Shown one piece after another: positions 35,620-44,334 of a DNA stretch of 64,000 nt; within the stretch, counting starts at the first letter, position 1; every line of letters starts with the position of its first letter. Under the pieces are notes generated by a model. That model did no database searches. It was not told the DNA's origin and saw only the letters and a list, made by a program, of their open reading frames with translations. A program made the position numbers and the translations under genes. The DNA lies in NCBI GenBank assembly GCA_900319235.1, contig ONNR01000018.1, positions 44,042 through 108,041 of the forward strand. The letters run 5' to 3'. Origin of the DNA: an uncultured Prevotellaceae bacterium (GTDB taxonomy: Bacteria; Bacteroidota; Bacteroidia; Bacteroidales; UBA3663).

Positions 35620-36774
35620 TTATCGAAAGTTGATCAATACATACCAGGCACCACCACAAGCGAGCAATGTTGTGCCAAACACGATGAGAAGCTGCCACCA
35701 TGTCATAGGGTTGGCGATGTACTTGAAGTCCTTCCATTCCTTCCGCTGCCAAAGCTGGATATTCTCGCGAAGCCAGTTGGCGAACTGCTGCAGATTGAGA
35801 GGTTCACCATCGTGGTCGCGTGCCCAGCTCTCGAGCGCAATCTCCATCTGGGGTTCGTCCATCCAGCTGAAGGCATTGCACCAACGGAGCACGTAGGGAT
35901 CCTCGCCGATATCGTCCGAAGAATCGCTCACCTTGGGACGCTCCACGCCCAGACAGATGGTAAACTCGTTCTTGTTGCCGCCATGCCAGTAGGCACGTTG
36001 CTTCTCGCCTATCGTCAAGCCCTTGCTCGCATCATAGATGAGCACGAAGAAGTGCACCTGGCACGAACTGCCCATCGTGGCATTGAGCAACTGGAAGGCT
36101 CGCTGGTCAGCATCGGTGGCTATGTCGAGTCCGAAGATAGGCTGCTGTTCGTAGTTGTGGATTGCCGGATAGTCGTAAAGCCCCAGTTCTTGAGCCTCCT
36201 GCTTGGAAATTTCCTCGTAGCGGAAGATGGAGTTCGAGCGGTCGAGGGGGTTGTCGTAACGATGGGGATAGGTTTGCGTCTGCATATGCTCGATGACCTG
36301 GTCCCACACGCAAAGGTCGCCACCGCCACCTGCCACACAATTGGCATGGAAGGTAGAAAAGTAGGAAATATGTCCACCCCAAAGCCATACCAGCTGATCG
36401 AAGATGGCATGTGAAATGTTCTCGACATGGCCCGTATTGAGTGTCCACGTCCAATATTCGGGGTGATGGACATAACGCACGCGCTGCACGGTGCGCGTAT
36501 TACCCCTGCCATCACGGACGGTCTCGAGATAAACCTGACGCTCGGTCCACTCGCGATAGTGGCGTACCTCGGTGACGTAGCCACTGAGGAACTCGGTATC
36601 GAGGCCCGCACGACGTGCCAGATAGTGCGCCAAGCCCACCAAACCTTCGGTCACGACAAGAGCTACCGCGTAGAACTCATAGGGTACACGGTAGGCGTCG
36701 CCCCCTCCTTGATAGACCCACAGCCAGTGGGCAAAGAGGGCAATTGGAGGAAGTAGATAGGCTAAGCGATGCAC
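35620..36774 (-). CDS. Membrane protein of unknown function
   Basis: This 384-residue protein has two or three N-terminal hydrophobic segments (LAYLLPPIALFAHWLWVYQ and FYAVALVVTEGLVGLAHYL), a large soluble domain (about residues 60-350) and a C-terminal helix (WWQLLIVFGTTLLACGGAWY). The soluble part has many Trp, Tyr and His residues (VRYVHHPEYWTWTLNTGHVE) and a Gly run (CVAGGGGDLCVWD), but I recognise no domain. It begins 9 bases after the LemA-like gene ends, so the two are probably one operon and may form a membrane complex. Function unknown. Confidence 0.7.
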   Translation of the reverse strand: MHRLAYLLPPIALFAHWLWVYQGGGDAYRVPYEFYAVALVVTEGLVGLAHYLARRAGLDTEFLSGYVTEVRHYREWTERQVYLETVRDGRGNTRTVQRVRYVHHPEYWTWTLNTGHVENISHAIFDQLVWLWGGHISYFSTFHANCVAGGGGDLCVWDQVIEHMQTQTYPHRYDNPLDRSNSIFRYEEISKQEAQELGLYDYPAIHNYEQQPIFGLDIATDADQRAFQLLNATMGSSCQVHFFVLIYDASKGLTIGEKQRAYWHGGNKNEFTICLGVERPKVSDSSDDIGEDPYVLRWCNAFSWMDEPQMEIALESWARDHDGEPLNLQQFANWLRENIQLWQRKEWKDFKYIANPMTWWQLLIVFGTTLLACGGAWYVLINFR

Positions 36775-36783
36775 TTCTGCAGA

Positions 36784-37317
36784 TTATTTCTTCTTGAAAA
36801 GCTCGACTTCGTCATCAATGCCCGTCGTGGTGACGGTCTTGGTGCGGGTGCTGGAGATGATGGTGTAGTCAATCTTGCTCTTGTTCGAGATGAAGAACTT
36901 GGCAGGAATGGTCTCAAGCAGTGTGTCACGCTGACGGATGATGTCGAGCATACGTGTCTGAGCCTGAGTGAAATAGGAACGCTGTACCTCGATGGCTTGC
37001 ATCAGGTCCTTATAGAGACAGGTGTCGAAGTCGGGGTTACTCTCCTGAATCCACTTCATAGCCGTACCACCGTCCTGGTTGTAACGTCCTGAAATGATTT
37101 CGGGGTAAACCTTCTCGAACGTTTCACGATACTCATCGGAGACACCAGCCTTCTGCTGGATAACCTTCCACATCTGGTCGTGTACGCTCTCTACCTTGCC
37201 CTTCTGGGCTTCTGCCTCCTTGCGAAGAGCAACCTCCTGGTTGTTGTAAACGATATACATGCCGATGAGAATGATAGCCGCAACGGCAATGACCGCAATT
37301 AAAATCAAAGTTGCCAT
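36784..37317 (-). CDS. LemA-like membrane-anchored protein
   Basis: This 177-residue protein starts with a single N-terminal transmembrane helix (MATLILIAVIAVAAIILIGM) followed by YNNQEVALRKEAEAQKGKVE and a long helical domain. This is the layout of LemA-family proteins: an N-out anchor, then a cytoplasmic four-helix bundle. The Lys-rich C-terminus ends EVELFKKK. The frame extends upstream, but ATG 37317 is the one that starts at the helix and lies 75 bases after the consensus promoter at 37392-37423. It is the first gene of an operon with the 384-residue membrane protein. Its cellular role is unknown. Confidence 0.75.
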   Translation of the reverse strand: MATLILIAVIAVAAIILIGMYIVYNNQEVALRKEAEAQKGKVESVHDQMWKVIQQKAGVSDEYRETFEKVYPEIISGRYNQDGGTAMKWIQESNPDFDTCLYKDLMQAIEVQRSYFTQAQTRMLDIIRQRDTLLETIPAKFFISNKSKIDYTIISSTRTKTVTTTGIDDEVELFKKK

Positions 37318-37391
37318 GTTTCTGATGGATAATTGATAGTTATAATAAATAAATGTACTCTCTGAAGAATGAATAAAGCATTTCAACGCCG

Positions 37392-37423
37392 CAAAGATAA
37401 ACACTAAATCGTGATTGTGCAAA
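37392..37423 (-). promoter_or_regulatory. Promoter of the lemA-like operon
   Basis: On the minus strand, TTTG (37420-37423), 20 bases, then TATCTTTG (37392-37399). Confidence 0.8.
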
Positions 37424-37534
37424 TTTTTTGGCGAAAATATTTTGTCGAAGCGCAAAAACAGTTATTTTTCTGCGAACAAACGTTAACAAACGCACAAAAT
37501 TACAAGTATTTTGTAAAATTATCTTAAATGTAAT

Positions 37535-37555
37535 GTACTTTGCAATACAAGGTAC
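37535..37555 (+). promoter_or_regulatory. Probable PadR operator
   Basis: The inverted repeat GTACTTTG, CAATA, CAAGGTAC lies 12 bases upstream of the TATATTTG -7 box (37568-37575) and so covers the -33 region of the padR promoter. PadR-family regulators bind palindromes of this size and usually repress their own operons; assignment to this PadR is an inference from position. Confidence 0.6.
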
Positions 37556-37567
37556 TAAAATAATGCA

Positions 37568-37575
37568 TATATTTG
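37568..37575 (+). promoter_or_regulatory. padR-pspC-rimM promoter -7 element
   Basis: TATATTTG, 56 bases ahead of the padR ATG, just downstream of the palindrome at 37535-37555. Confidence 0.65.
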
Positions 37576-37630
37576 CAGCGGCAAAACAAAAGAGCCGAAA
37601 AAGAACCTCTTACATAATAAATGTATCAAT

Positions 37631-37981
37631 ATGAATACGGAAAACGCTAAATCACAGATGCGGAAAGGCATGTTGGAGTACTGCATCCTCCTCTTGCTGC
37701 ACAAGGGGCCGGCCTACGCCTCCGACATCATCCAGCAGCTCAAGGAAGCCCAGCTCATTGTGGTGGAGGGCACCCTCTATCCCCTGCTGACACGCCTGAA
37801 GAACGATAGGCTGCTGAAGTACGAATGGCAGGAGTCGACCCAAGGGCCTCCGCGCAAATACTACGCGCTGACGCTCGATGGTGAGGAATTCCTCCGACAC
37901 CTCGACTCGGCCTGGAACGAGTTGACAAACACCGTCAACATCCTCCACAATGGCAGCGAAGTCGTCATTTCCCACGAATAG
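37631..37981 (+). CDS. PadR-family transcriptional regulator
   Basis: This 116-residue protein is a winged helix of the PadR type: MRKGMLEYCILLLLHKGPAYASDI opens the domain, VVEGTLYPLLTRLKNDRLLK is the recognition helix region, and GPPRKYYALTLDGEEFLRHL is the wing and following helix. PadR proteins are usually autorepressors that respond to small molecules or membrane stress. A palindrome covers the -33 region of its promoter. It is followed after 51 bases by the PspC/DUF2807 membrane protein and then rimM. PadR next to PspC is a recurrent pair in Bacteroidetes. Confidence 0.92.
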   Translation: MNTENAKSQMRKGMLEYCILLLLHKGPAYASDIIQQLKEAQLIVVEGTLYPLLTRLKNDRLLKYEWQESTQGPPRKYYALTLDGEEFLRHLDSAWNELTNTVNILHNGSEVVISHE

Positions 37982-38032
37982 TATAATATATATAAAGGAA
38001 ACCAAATCATCAAACATCAAAACGTCAAGAAT

Positions 38033-39769
38033 ATGAAAACGAGTATAAACATCAATCTGTTCGGCACGCTGTACGCCATCGACGAGGACGCACACCAGCT
38101 GCTCAGTCAGTATCTCGACAACATGAAGAGCTACTTCAGCAGACAGGAGGGCGGCGACGAAATCTCGGACGACATCGAGCACCGCGTGGCTGAACTCTTC
38201 TGGGAACTGAAACAGGCCGGCAACGAATCGATCACCATCGAACAGGTGAGAAGCATCATCCAGGAAATCGGCAATCCCGAAGAAATGGGTGGAACACAGA
38301 CGGGCGACGAAGCACGACCCACTGACGATGGACAAAATACGAACAATGATGGTCAGCAATCGACCGACGGAAGCCAACAGTTCAAGCAAGAGATAAAAGA
38401 CTCTGTACGTAATGCAGGCTCGAAGACCAAGGACTGGATGAGCCATCGCCGCTATTACCGCGACCCTCAGGACAAAATGGTTGGTGGCGTTCTCTCTGGT
38501 ATAGCACATTACTTCGGCAATGGTGACCCCATCGTCTGGCGTCTGCTCTTCGTGGTGCTGACCCTCTTTGGCCTTGCCATCCCCATCATTCCCATCTATC
38601 TGATAGTCTGGCTCTGTGCTCCCGAGGCAAAGACCGCCGAAGAACGCCTTCGCATGAAGGGCATGGAAGTAAACCCCGAGAATATCAAGTCGCAGGTACT
38701 GGGCTATGACGATCCCTCGACAAGCACGCAGCAGAACAACAACGGATGCCTGGGCAGCTTCACAGGACTGATGGCTATCTGCTTCAAGATACTTCTTGTA
38801 CTGTTGGCCATCCCCGTTCTCTTTGTCATCGCTGTTGTGCTCTTCGCCCTCTTTGCTGTATTGTTCAGCCTCGTAGCAAGCCTCTTCGGACTGGCAACAG
38901 GCCTCACGGCAGGCGGCACTTCGCTGATCGGATCGGTTATCGCTCCCGAAAAATGGACCATCCTCGCCCTTGTTCTGGCTGCGCTGGCGTTCATCGCTCT
39001 CATCATCTACACGATCTATCGATTCTTCCATCGCGACCGCACTCCCGCCAGCGGGCTCACCTATATTATCCTCTTCGCCCTGATGCTTCTGTCTGCACTG
39101 ATTGGCTGGACCAGCATCAACAGACTATCGCAAAAGTGGCACGACGTGGACTGGGGTTCCTTCATCAATGGCGTCGATTGGGATATTGACGACGACGATT
39201 GGGAGAACCGAGGCAGTACAGTCTATTGTGACTCAATCTATTCCATTCCAGCCTTCGATAAGGTGGAGGTTCAGGGAATCGCCCGGGTGATCTATCGCAA
39301 GGGGGACAGCTGCAGCGTACGCGTCAATGCTGCTGACTTCCTGCTGAAGCACACCATCATCGAAGAGGAGGACGGAAAGCTGTTCGTCTCCCAGGACGAC
39401 CAGCTGGGGCACAAGCATAATCTGGGCAACTTGAACCTGAAGGTGTATGTCACAGCCCCCTACCTCACCGACCTCTGGATGCGCGGCATCGGAAAGGTTG
39501 AATTCGACGGACAAATCGAGCAGGAACAGCCCATGCGTGTGGAACTGGAAGGTATCGGCAAGGTTGATATCGAAAACGTGACCTGCCCCAAGCTCGAAGT
39601 GGTGAACAAGGGTGCCGGAAAGGTGGACATCAAAGCCTATGTGGACAGCCTTATTGTCTCGAACGAGGGCATCGGCAAGATTGACATCGAAGGACGTGCC
39701 TACAGTTATCAGCGCAACAACGAAGGCATCGGCTCCATCGATGACGACGAACTGAAAATAGGAATGTAA
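38033..39769 (+). CDS. PspC-DUF2807 membrane protein
   Basis: This 578-residue protein has a cytoplasmic N-terminal region (1-135, including the conserved MKTSININLFGTLYAIDEDA), a PspC domain (about 140-205, DKMVGGVLSGIAHYFGNGDP then a helix), four or more further transmembrane helices (about 235-365), and a C-terminal DUF2807 beta-helix-like domain (about 395-575) with repeats of the form GIGKVDIENV and GAGKVDIKAY. PspC is a membrane phage-shock component; DUF2807 is an adhesin-like repeat of unknown role. Its operon partner PadR is likely to control it. rimM follows with a 1-base gap. Confidence 0.88.
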   Translation: MKTSININLFGTLYAIDEDAHQLLSQYLDNMKSYFSRQEGGDEISDDIEHRVAELFWELKQAGNESITIEQVRSIIQEIGNPEEMGGTQTGDEARPTDDGQNTNNDGQQSTDGSQQFKQEIKDSVRNAGSKTKDWMSHRRYYRDPQDKMVGGVLSGIAHYFGNGDPIVWRLLFVVLTLFGLAIPIIPIYLIVWLCAPEAKTAEERLRMKGMEVNPENIKSQVLGYDDPSTSTQQNNNGCLGSFTGLMAICFKILLVLLAIPVLFVIAVVLFALFAVLFSLVASLFGLATGLTAGGTSLIGSVIAPEKWTILALVLAALAFIALIIYTIYRFFHRDRTPASGLTYIILFALMLLSALIGWTSINRLSQKWHDVDWGSFINGVDWDIDDDDWENRGSTVYCDSIYSIPAFDKVEVQGIARVIYRKGDSCSVRVNAADFLLKHTIIEEEDGKLFVSQDDQLGHKHNLGNLNLKVYVTAPYLTDLWMRGIGKVEFDGQIEQEQPMRVELEGIGKVDIENVTCPKLEVVNKGAGKVDIKAYVDSLIVSNEGIGKIDIEGRAYSYQRNNEGIGSIDDDELKIGM

Positions 39770-39770
39770 G

Positions 39771-40325
39771 ATGATTACCGAGCAACAACTTATCGAAGTG
39801 GGCTTCATCGCCAAGCTCCACGGCCTGAAAGGCGAGATGCAGGCTCGCATCACCGACAGCGTCATCGACGAGGTGGAGCACTGCCCCTACCTGGTGTGCG
39901 AACTGGATGGCATCTATGTCCCATTCTTCCTCGATAGTCTGCGTTTTCGCTCTTCAGAAAGTGCACTCCTGAAGTTCGAAGACATCGACTCGGCCGAAAA
40001 GGCAGAACCTTTCTGCGGACTGAAACTATACTTCGACCGCAAGTGTTTCACGCCCGAAGAACAAAAGCATTATGATCAAAAGGTTGAGGAAGACCTTGAA
40101 TTCATCGGCTATCAGCTCATTGACAAGACCTTAGGCCCTATAGGCGAGATTGTGGATATCAACGACCTGACCGAGAACGTTCTTTTCATCGTTGAGCATG
40201 AGGGAGAAGAAATAATGATTCCCGCCGCCGATGACCTTATCTTAGATATCGACGACGAGAACGGAACCATTCTAATGGACTTGCCCCAAGGACTTGTCAA
40301 TATTGATGAGGCAGAGGAAGAGTAA
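39771..40325 (+). CDS. rimM: Ribosome maturation factor RimM
   Basis: This 184-residue protein helps assemble the 30S subunit, binding S19 and acting on 16S rRNA maturation. The N-terminal domain starts VGFIAKLHGLKGEMQARI, close to the family's IGRIxKxHGLKGEV signature. The C-terminal PRC-barrel starts near residue 97 (LEFIGYQLIDKTLGPIGEIV) and has the expected IPAADDLILDIDDENGTILMDLP strand with many acidic residues. It follows the PspC protein by one base in an unexpected operon. In many bacteria rimM travels with rpsP-trmD-rplS, so its place here with padR/pspC is notable. Confidence 0.93.
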   Translation: MITEQQLIEVGFIAKLHGLKGEMQARITDSVIDEVEHCPYLVCELDGIYVPFFLDSLRFRSSESALLKFEDIDSAEKAEPFCGLKLYFDRKCFTPEEQKHYDQKVEEDLEFIGYQLIDKTLGPIGEIVDINDLTENVLFIVEHEGEEIMIPAADDLILDIDDENGTILMDLPQGLVNIDEAEEE

Positions 40326-40328
40326 AGG

Positions 40329-40368
40329 CTAGATTGTCTAGATAATCTAGAAGATCTAGACAGTCTAG
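40329..40368. terminator. CTAG-rich terminator-like hairpin rimM/prmA
   Basis: The arms CTAGATTGTCTAGAT and ATCTAGACAGTCTAG pair with one mismatch. The site lies between convergent genes and contains six CTAG tetramers. Confidence 0.7.
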
Positions 40369-40381
40369 AACAAAAAGAAAA

Positions 40382-41242
40382 TTATTTATTGAACCGAATC
40401 ACCACCCAGTCGTGACGACTACGGTGATGATGATAAACAAGACCCAGCTGTTCGGCGCAAGCTCGGATGGCTGGGATATCTGTCTCATAGAATCCGCTCA
40501 TCAACAAAGTTGCGCCCGGGCTCATAACGCTAACATAACGCTCCATATCCTGCAAAAGGACATTGCGATTGATGTTGGCAAGAACAAGATCGTAAGTCGG
40601 GCCCTCGGTGAGCAGTGAGGCATCTCCACATTCTACCTTCATTCGTCCGGCCAATCCATTGTAGAGCACATTGTCAACAGCATTGGCAGCCACCCAGTCG
40701 TCAATCTCGATGGCACGCACTTGTTCGGCGCCAACAAGGGCACACAGAATGCCGAGTACGCCCGTACCTGTTCCCATATCCAGCACCTTGCCCGTCGGCT
40801 TGATTTCCAGTATCTCTTCAAGCAATTGGCTTGTCGTCTCGTGCGTTCCCGATCCGAACGACATACGCGGATCGATGATCACATCATATCGGCACGCGGG
40901 AATCTGGCTGGCAGGAGTGAGCGGCGAATGCACACAGCACTCCTCTCCCACCACGATGGGCTCGAACTGCCGGCTTTGCTCCCACTGATGGTTCCAATCC
41001 TGCATCTCGATAACCTGTGATTCCCATGTCACCTTGACATCGGGCAAGGGAAGATTGGCAAGCAATGCATCGAGTTGATGGCCTGAGAACTGTTTCTCTG
41101 GTATATATGCCTTAAGACAGGAGATCTCACCAACTTCCGTAGCAAATGAATCGAAGCCCAGCGGAGCCAATAAGGAAGCAAGGACATCACACGTCTCCTC
41201 GGCAAACGGCGTGGGCATTAATTTGACTTCTATATAATCCAT
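40382..41242 (-). CDS. prmA: Ribosomal protein L11 methyltransferase
   Basis: This 286-residue enzyme trimethylates lysines of ribosomal protein L11 using S-adenosylmethionine. The N-terminal substrate-binding domain occupies about residues 1-95. The Rossmann-fold methyltransferase domain has motif I VLDMGTGTGVLGILCALVGA (about 156-175) and the family signature DPRMSFGSGTHETT just before it. The later ANINRNVLL is motif IV (N-I-N). The gene converges on rimM and has its own promoter (TATATTTG at 41311-41318). It has no signal peptide. Confidence 0.94.
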   Translation of the reverse strand: MDYIEVKLMPTPFAEETCDVLASLLAPLGFDSFATEVGEISCLKAYIPEKQFSGHQLDALLANLPLPDVKVTWESQVIEMQDWNHQWEQSRQFEPIVVGEECCVHSPLTPASQIPACRYDVIIDPRMSFGSGTHETTSQLLEEILEIKPTGKVLDMGTGTGVLGILCALVGAEQVRAIEIDDWVAANAVDNVLYNGLAGRMKVECGDASLLTEGPTYDLVLANINRNVLLQDMERYVSVMSPGATLLMSGFYETDIPAIRACAEQLGLVYHHHRSRHDWVVIRFNK

Positions 41243-41310
41243 AAAGTGTTAAATGTTAAATTTCAAATGTTAATTGAAGCCCCTTTTTGTTAAATCTCTT
41301 TTCATCGCTG

Positions 41311-41318
41311 CAAATATA
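41311..41318 (-). promoter_or_regulatory. prmA promoter -7 element
   Basis: TATATTTG on the minus strand, 68 bases upstream of the ATG. The -33 region reads CCTTGACAAG. Confidence 0.6.
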
Positions 41319-41416
41319 GCTATTTTTTTGCTTGTCAAGGCCAAATTAATCAAAGTTTTTTTAAACTTTTATTAGGATTCCCCGTCCAAACACTGAAAAT
41401 TAAAACCTAGATAGCA

Positions 41417-42664
41417 ATGATGAAACGTTTGATTCTAGCTGCGCTGGCAGTGGTAGTCACACTTCCCGCAGCAATCTCGACCCAGGCTCAGGACGACGTC
41501 TATTACAGCCGTAAGAACAGCCGCAAGCAGGCTTACGAATCGACTTCGAACGACGTTTGGTCCACCAAAGCCAATGACGATTGGGACGTTGACGCCTACA
41601 ACCGTCGGTCGTCTTCGTTCAACACTACTCCCGAAATAACACTGCAGAGCGACAGCCTGATGCTTTCGGCTCAACCTAAGACTGTCCCCGATACCATCTA
41701 TGTGGTAGAGCAGTATTATAACAGCAACCGTATTCGTCGTTTCCACAATCCACGCTTCACCTGGTGGATGTGGGACCCCTGGTACGACGTAGCCTACTGG
41801 GATCCATACTTCTGGGATTACTGCTACTGGGATCCCTGGTGGTATGTCACCCCCGCCTTCGGTTTTCACTGGGGCAACTGGTGGTATGGTTGGAACTACG
41901 GCTACTATACCGGATGGTACGGCGGTTGGTATTCTCCCTTCTATCATCCTTATCCCCACTACTGGGGTCTCTACGGATGTGGTGGTGGCGGTGGCTACCG
42001 CAACAACATGGGTGGTCACTATGCCCACTATGATGGGCATGGAATGGGGAATCACTATGGTCGAAACGGCTTCCATAGCGGACGCGATAATACGCGCACA
42101 TCTTCAATCTCCACCCAACCGGGCATTGCCAGCCGAAATGGTGCCAACCTTCGCAACAGCAACATGCGAGGCGATATGCGCCGCGGCAATCGCGGACGTG
42201 ATGGCGGCAACGTGGCAACACGTGGTGGCAACGGTACTCGCGGCGGTAACGGATCGCGCGGTACTATAGGCGCAGATGGCAGAACATCCACTCGTCCTGG
42301 ATCGGGCAACAACCCTGCCGTAAGCTCGCGCAGCAATCGCAACTTCGACAACAGCAGTGCTCGTCGTAGCGCCAATGGTGTACGCCAATCCGACAACGGA
42401 CGCACAAGCACACGCCAAACTGGTGTTAGCGGTACCCGCAGCAGTTCACGCGGCAGTGCCAGTGTCAGCGGAAGAGGCGTTGGCGGCTTTCACATCGGCG
42501 GTGGCGGCTACAGCGGCGGAAGCTCTCGCAGCAGCGGTGGCGGCTATAGTGGCGGCACACGCAGTGGCGGTGGCGGTGGCGGCGGCAGCTACAGCGGCGG
42601 CGGTGGCGGCGGTGGCAGCCACAGCGGTGGCGGCGGTGGACACAGCGGCGGCGGTCGTCGATAA
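41417..42664 (+). CDS. Secreted Trp/Tyr- and Gly-rich protein
   Basis: This 415-residue protein has a signal peptide (MMKRLILAALAVVVTLPAAI, cleavage near TQAQ). The mature part has three zones: a polar zone (25-110), a zone packed with Trp and Tyr (about 112-190, for example DPWYDVAYWDPYFWDYCYWD), and a Gly/Ser/Arg-rich tail (about 200-415) ending in SGGGGGGGSHSGGGGGHS. The tail is encoded by GGC-rich simple repeats (42490-42660). No catalytic domain is visible. It could be a structural or surface-adhesive protein. Two adjacent ATG codons exist at 41417 and 41420. The porin gene follows after 95 bases. Confidence 0.75.
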   Translation: MMKRLILAALAVVVTLPAAISTQAQDDVYYSRKNSRKQAYESTSNDVWSTKANDDWDVDAYNRRSSSFNTTPEITLQSDSLMLSAQPKTVPDTIYVVEQYYNSNRIRRFHNPRFTWWMWDPWYDVAYWDPYFWDYCYWDPWWYVTPAFGFHWGNWWYGWNYGYYTGWYGGWYSPFYHPYPHYWGLYGCGGGGGYRNNMGGHYAHYDGHGMGNHYGRNGFHSGRDNTRTSSISTQPGIASRNGANLRNSNMRGDMRRGNRGRDGGNVATRGGNGTRGGNGSRGTIGADGRTSTRPGSGNNPAVSSRSNRNFDNSSARRSANGVRQSDNGRTSTRQTGVSGTRSSSRGSASVSGRGVGGFHIGGGGYSGGSSRSSGGGYSGGTRSGGGGGGGSYSGGGGGGGSHSGGGGGHSGGGRR

Positions 42665-42759
42665 AAGCTAAATCGATAGCGGCATCCTATCAGGGATGGC
42701 CGCTATCTTGAAAATCAACGTGAAAAAGCATAATATTTAATTCGAACATCCTCATATAT

Positions 42760-44319
42760 ATGAAACGAATTATAACATCAGCAGCCGCCATCCTATTGGT
42801 TGCTGCATCAGCAAACGCACAAAATATTGTCAATGCCGCACATATTGGCTCCGAAAGCATTAGTGGAACTGCACGTTATCGGTCGATGGCAGGAGCCTTT
42901 GGCGCATTGGGTGGCGACCCATCGGTAATCACCGACAACCCTGCCGGCTTGGCTATTTATCGCGGAACCAATGTTTTGACCATCACCCCACACTGGGGAT
43001 TCACTGGCACAAAATCGAAAGGTTCGGAAGAAGCCACCAATAGCGACCACAACTTTGCTCTCTCGAACCTGGCAGCGATCTTCTCTTACCGCACGCCCAA
43101 TAGCGACAACCTCGTGAACTTCAACTTCGCCCTCAGCATCGACCGTCAGTACGAGAACAATTCGAAATACAATACCATCATTGATGGAGGAAGCAGCTTT
43201 GGTCAGTACCTTACGAACCAGGCCAACAACTATCTTGGCGGAACACTGTCTCCTCAAACGGAGTTCGACTGGTATAACAACGGCTCGCGGGCACCATTCC
43301 TTTCAATGATGGCCTACGACATCTATGCCATTGTCGATGATCCCCACAATCCTCACGCTGTGATTGATCCGATGAAAGGACAGACAGCCTACAAGCGCCT
43401 TTTCGTCGATGAAGACACACGCTTGGATCATTACAACATCTCCGGCGCCTTCAACTTCAACGATGTCTTCTACTTGGGAGCAACGATGAGCATCTCGGAT
43501 TATCGGTCAATCCAGCGAACTGAATTTGACGAAGACTATTCTTACGACTACGATGGCAGTTACATTGCGTATGACAACAAAGTTGAATTCAAAGGTTCTG
43601 GCATCGACTTCAAAGCGGGTGTAATCTGGTCTCCTTTCGACAGTTGGCGAATTGGTGCATCTGTGCACACTCCTACATGGACCACCATCAGCGAATACTA
43701 CGAGGGATCCATGATTACCGATGACGAGCATGTGAGCGATTGGAGCACATACTACGACAGTTGGAAATATGAGTTCAGCACACCTTGGGAATATCAGTTC
43801 TCAGCAGCCTACATCTTTGGCACACGAGGACTGTTGAGCGTCGAGTATGACCTTCGCGACTTCACGACCATGGAATACTCTCATAACCGCAGCTATGGCT
43901 TGACCGACAACTACTTCAGCTACGCCAATGACTGCATCGACACTTACCTGCAGCCTCAACACACCTTCAAGGTCGGTGGCGAGTATCGTATCACGCCGCA
44001 ACTGAGCGGCCGTCTTGGTTATGCATTCGTCACATCACCCTTTACCGACGAAGCCCTCTATGGCAACGTTGCTGCTGGCGACATCAATCAGTGTTTCTAC
44101 GAGACTACCAAAGTCAACTACCAAACCCTTGGCAACCAGTACTACATCACGGGCGGTTTGGGCTGGAGCGGCCAGAACTGGTATATTGACGCTGCCTTCA
44201 TGTACCATCATTCGAAGATTCATGCTGCCGCTTATCCCGGTGACTTTGCTCCCACTGAGCCCATCGACGTAAACTTCGGCGAAAAGAATGTCGATGTCAC
44301 CATCGGTTACAGATTCTAA
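42760..44319 (+). CDS. OmpP1/FadL-type outer-membrane transporter
   Basis: This 519-residue beta-barrel has a signal peptide (MKRIITSAAAILLVAASANA). The N-terminal region GTARYRSMAGAFGALGGDPSVITDNPAGLAIY is the hallmark of the OmpP1/FadL/TodX family, which passes hydrophobic compounds across the outer membrane. The rest is a series of barrel strands ending VDVTIGYRF with a C-terminal Phe for Bam recognition. The cargo here is unknown. It is followed after 15 bases by pcrA on the same strand. Confidence 0.9.
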   Translation: MKRIITSAAAILLVAASANAQNIVNAAHIGSESISGTARYRSMAGAFGALGGDPSVITDNPAGLAIYRGTNVLTITPHWGFTGTKSKGSEEATNSDHNFALSNLAAIFSYRTPNSDNLVNFNFALSIDRQYENNSKYNTIIDGGSSFGQYLTNQANNYLGGTLSPQTEFDWYNNGSRAPFLSMMAYDIYAIVDDPHNPHAVIDPMKGQTAYKRLFVDEDTRLDHYNISGAFNFNDVFYLGATMSISDYRSIQRTEFDEDYSYDYDGSYIAYDNKVEFKGSGIDFKAGVIWSPFDSWRIGASVHTPTWTTISEYYEGSMITDDEHVSDWSTYYDSWKYEFSTPWEYQFSAAYIFGTRGLLSVEYDLRDFTTMEYSHNRSYGLTDNYFSYANDCIDTYLQPQHTFKVGGEYRITPQLSGRLGYAFVTSPFTDEALYGNVAAGDINQCFYETTKVNYQTLGNQYYITGGLGWSGQNWYIDAAFMYHHSKIHAAAYPGDFAPTEPIDVNFGEKNVDVTIGYRF

Positions 44320-44334
44320 TAATCTTCAATAATA

